A stretch of 64,000 bases of DNA from Paulinella micropora. Lineage: Eukaryota > Cercozoa > Imbricatea > Euglyphida > Paulinellidae. Each line of letters begins with the position of its first letter. Position 1 is the first letter of the stretch. Below the pieces are notes generated by a model. The model saw only the letters and a program-made list of their open reading frames with translations, did not search any database and was not told where the DNA came from. Shown piece by piece: positions 63,118 to 64,000 of this stretch. The position numbers and the translations under genes were made by a program. The stretch is taken from positions 23,501-87,500 of the forward strand of contig WBZZ01001303.1 of NCBI GenBank assembly GCA_019918135.1. The letters run 5' to 3'.

Positions 63118-64000
63118 ATGGAGCCGATTGACTTGTACAGAAAGCTGGCAACACAAAGTAACGTCCCACTCCTCCGGCGGTTTGTACTGCACTACTAGCA
63201 GCTGATATTACGGAAGACCAAAAACAAGTCAGTGGTGGCCCGAGCTCGCAGAGAGTGCCCGTCATGCCAAGAACTCGTACCCTTAATCACGCGTGGTAAA
63301 TGCGCCACGTGCCTCCGCCTTTCGTGGCAGTGTTGCTGCAATGTGTGCACGTGCTGCAATCGACTGCTTTGGGCTGGTTACGAGGCGCTGGGGCCCTTTC
63401 TAAGTCAGGCCCTGACCCTGATCTTCCCCGGTGGCCTGGTGTACGTGACTGGTATCGCGCTCCAATTCGGGGGTGCCGTGTTAAACATAAGTACGCTCCG
63501 CAAAATAGGCATTAGCGCCGGATTTTCGTTGCATGATTATATATATGTTCAGGATGTTTTAGATCACCCGCTCCAGAGATTCGATTCCAGGCCCACTTAT
63601 TTCCAGCTCGCGGTTGGTTTCAATGGCGCCCGCGAAGCCCTAACGCAGGGCGAAGAAGAAGAACGTCCGGATGACTCGGTCCAAGAACTCTGCGACCAGG
63701 CTCTGCGGGCAGCAGGGGTTGTGTCGGGGCAAGACTCCGAACAAGAAAATCTGCTGAGCTATCAACTGTCGCAGATCCTGAAGAACGTAGGGGTGGACAC
63801 TTTGAAGGCGTTAACGACAAGAGACTCGATCTGCAATTTAATCCGCCGAGCGGTCAGCGCACCAGGGACGAGGGTGACTCAGGAAACCCTGGTCATTGCT
63901 GCTTATATGCTAACGGACGCGGCAGTAGACGCGATCTATAAGGCCGTACTAGGCAACGCCACAAACACTATACGGCTAGACTCGCCGAATGTAACGTCTA
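63118..64000 (+). CDS. Zinc-ribbon membrane protein, runs off the right edge, one in-frame TAG
   Basis: ATG 63118 (MEPIDLYRKLATQSN) begins the frame. A TAG at 63196-63198 comes after 26 codons. The same frame then stays open for more than 260 codons to the edge of the window. The part after the stop has a Cys-rich segment (CPSCQEL, CATCLRL, CCCNVCTCC, about 63255-63345) that looks like a zinc ribbon or double treble-clef. A hydrophobic stretch follows (GGLVYVTGIALQFGGAVL), then a long soluble, acidic and helical region. No ATG lies between the TAG and the Cys-rich segment in this frame, so the first ATG is preferred. The family is not recognised. The C-terminus is outside the window. Confidence 0.5.

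Noticed and set aside
1..64000. tRNA or rRNA genes
   Set aside because: I saw no cloverleaf-like pattern or rRNA-like conserved stretch by eye; a covariance-model scan would be needed to exclude tRNAs.
1..64000. Bacterial origin
   Set aside because: There are no Shine-Dalgarno sites or operons, and the window carries RPB1, F-box, kelch, Fanzor and AATAAA 3' ends typical of eukaryotes and their large viruses.

Overview
The window looks like part of a giant virus genome (Nucleocytoviricota, infecting a protist or alga), or of a giant virus integrated in a protist genome. Support: a viral-type RNA polymerase II largest subunit (RPB1), a set of F-box/leucine-rich-repeat genes, Sel1 and kelch repeat proteins, two Fanzor (eukaryotic TnpB-like) elements, membrane glycoproteins with signal peptides and C-terminal anchors, and a heliorhodopsin. 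Genes lie on both strands without operons or Shine-Dalgarno sites. AATAAA often follows stop codons. Coding DNA is GC-rich. Spacers are AT-rich and carry very long G or C runs (up to 22).

Layout. 0-5 kb: small unknown genes, most with apparent frameshifts. 4.8-5.6 kb: hairpin-bearing tandem repeats. 5.9-16 kb: a surface-protein block (a small glycoprotein ending at a perfect hairpin; a very large type I membrane glycoprotein with coiled coil; a mucin-like PKD/BspA-type protein). 16-21.3 kb: a minus-strand unknown gene with a paralogue at 47.5-48.2 kb, then an F-box/LRR gene. 21.7-29.1 kb: unknown genes, two of which share one 3' end. 29.2-37.6 kb: a repeat-rich mobile region with Fanzor copy 1, a broken duplicate of the 29.1-kb gene, and an ADP-ribosylglycohydrolase-like fusion. 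37.8-40.5 kb: two F-box genes. 41-46.4 kb: RPB1, followed by repeats and a stray copy of its 3' end. 47.5-53 kb: the paralogue, an unknown gene, a Sel1 gene and Fanzor copy 2. 53.2-59.7 kb: kelch gene, a 7-TM protein, heliorhodopsin, an F-box/LRR gene and an N-terminally truncated LRR gene. 60.2-64 kb: a DUF1152-like gene, a GT32-like membrane protein and a zinc-ribbon membrane protein running off the edge.

The main caveat is that many clear genes are cut by apparent frameshifts or single in-frame stops (RPB1, the large glycoprotein, kelch, Sel1 and others), while several genes of 1-2 kb (both Fanzors, heliorhodopsin, the 38.9-kb F-box gene) are intact. Some breaks sit on homopolymers. Sequencing error, pseudogenisation and recoding cannot be told apart from this sequence alone. 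I annotate such genes as one locus and state where the frame breaks.

The most notable items are the heliorhodopsin with its 7-TM neighbour, the paired Fanzor elements with a conserved 3' non-coding region ending at different flanking sequence, the hairpin repeat family, and the recurrent duplication of gene ends.
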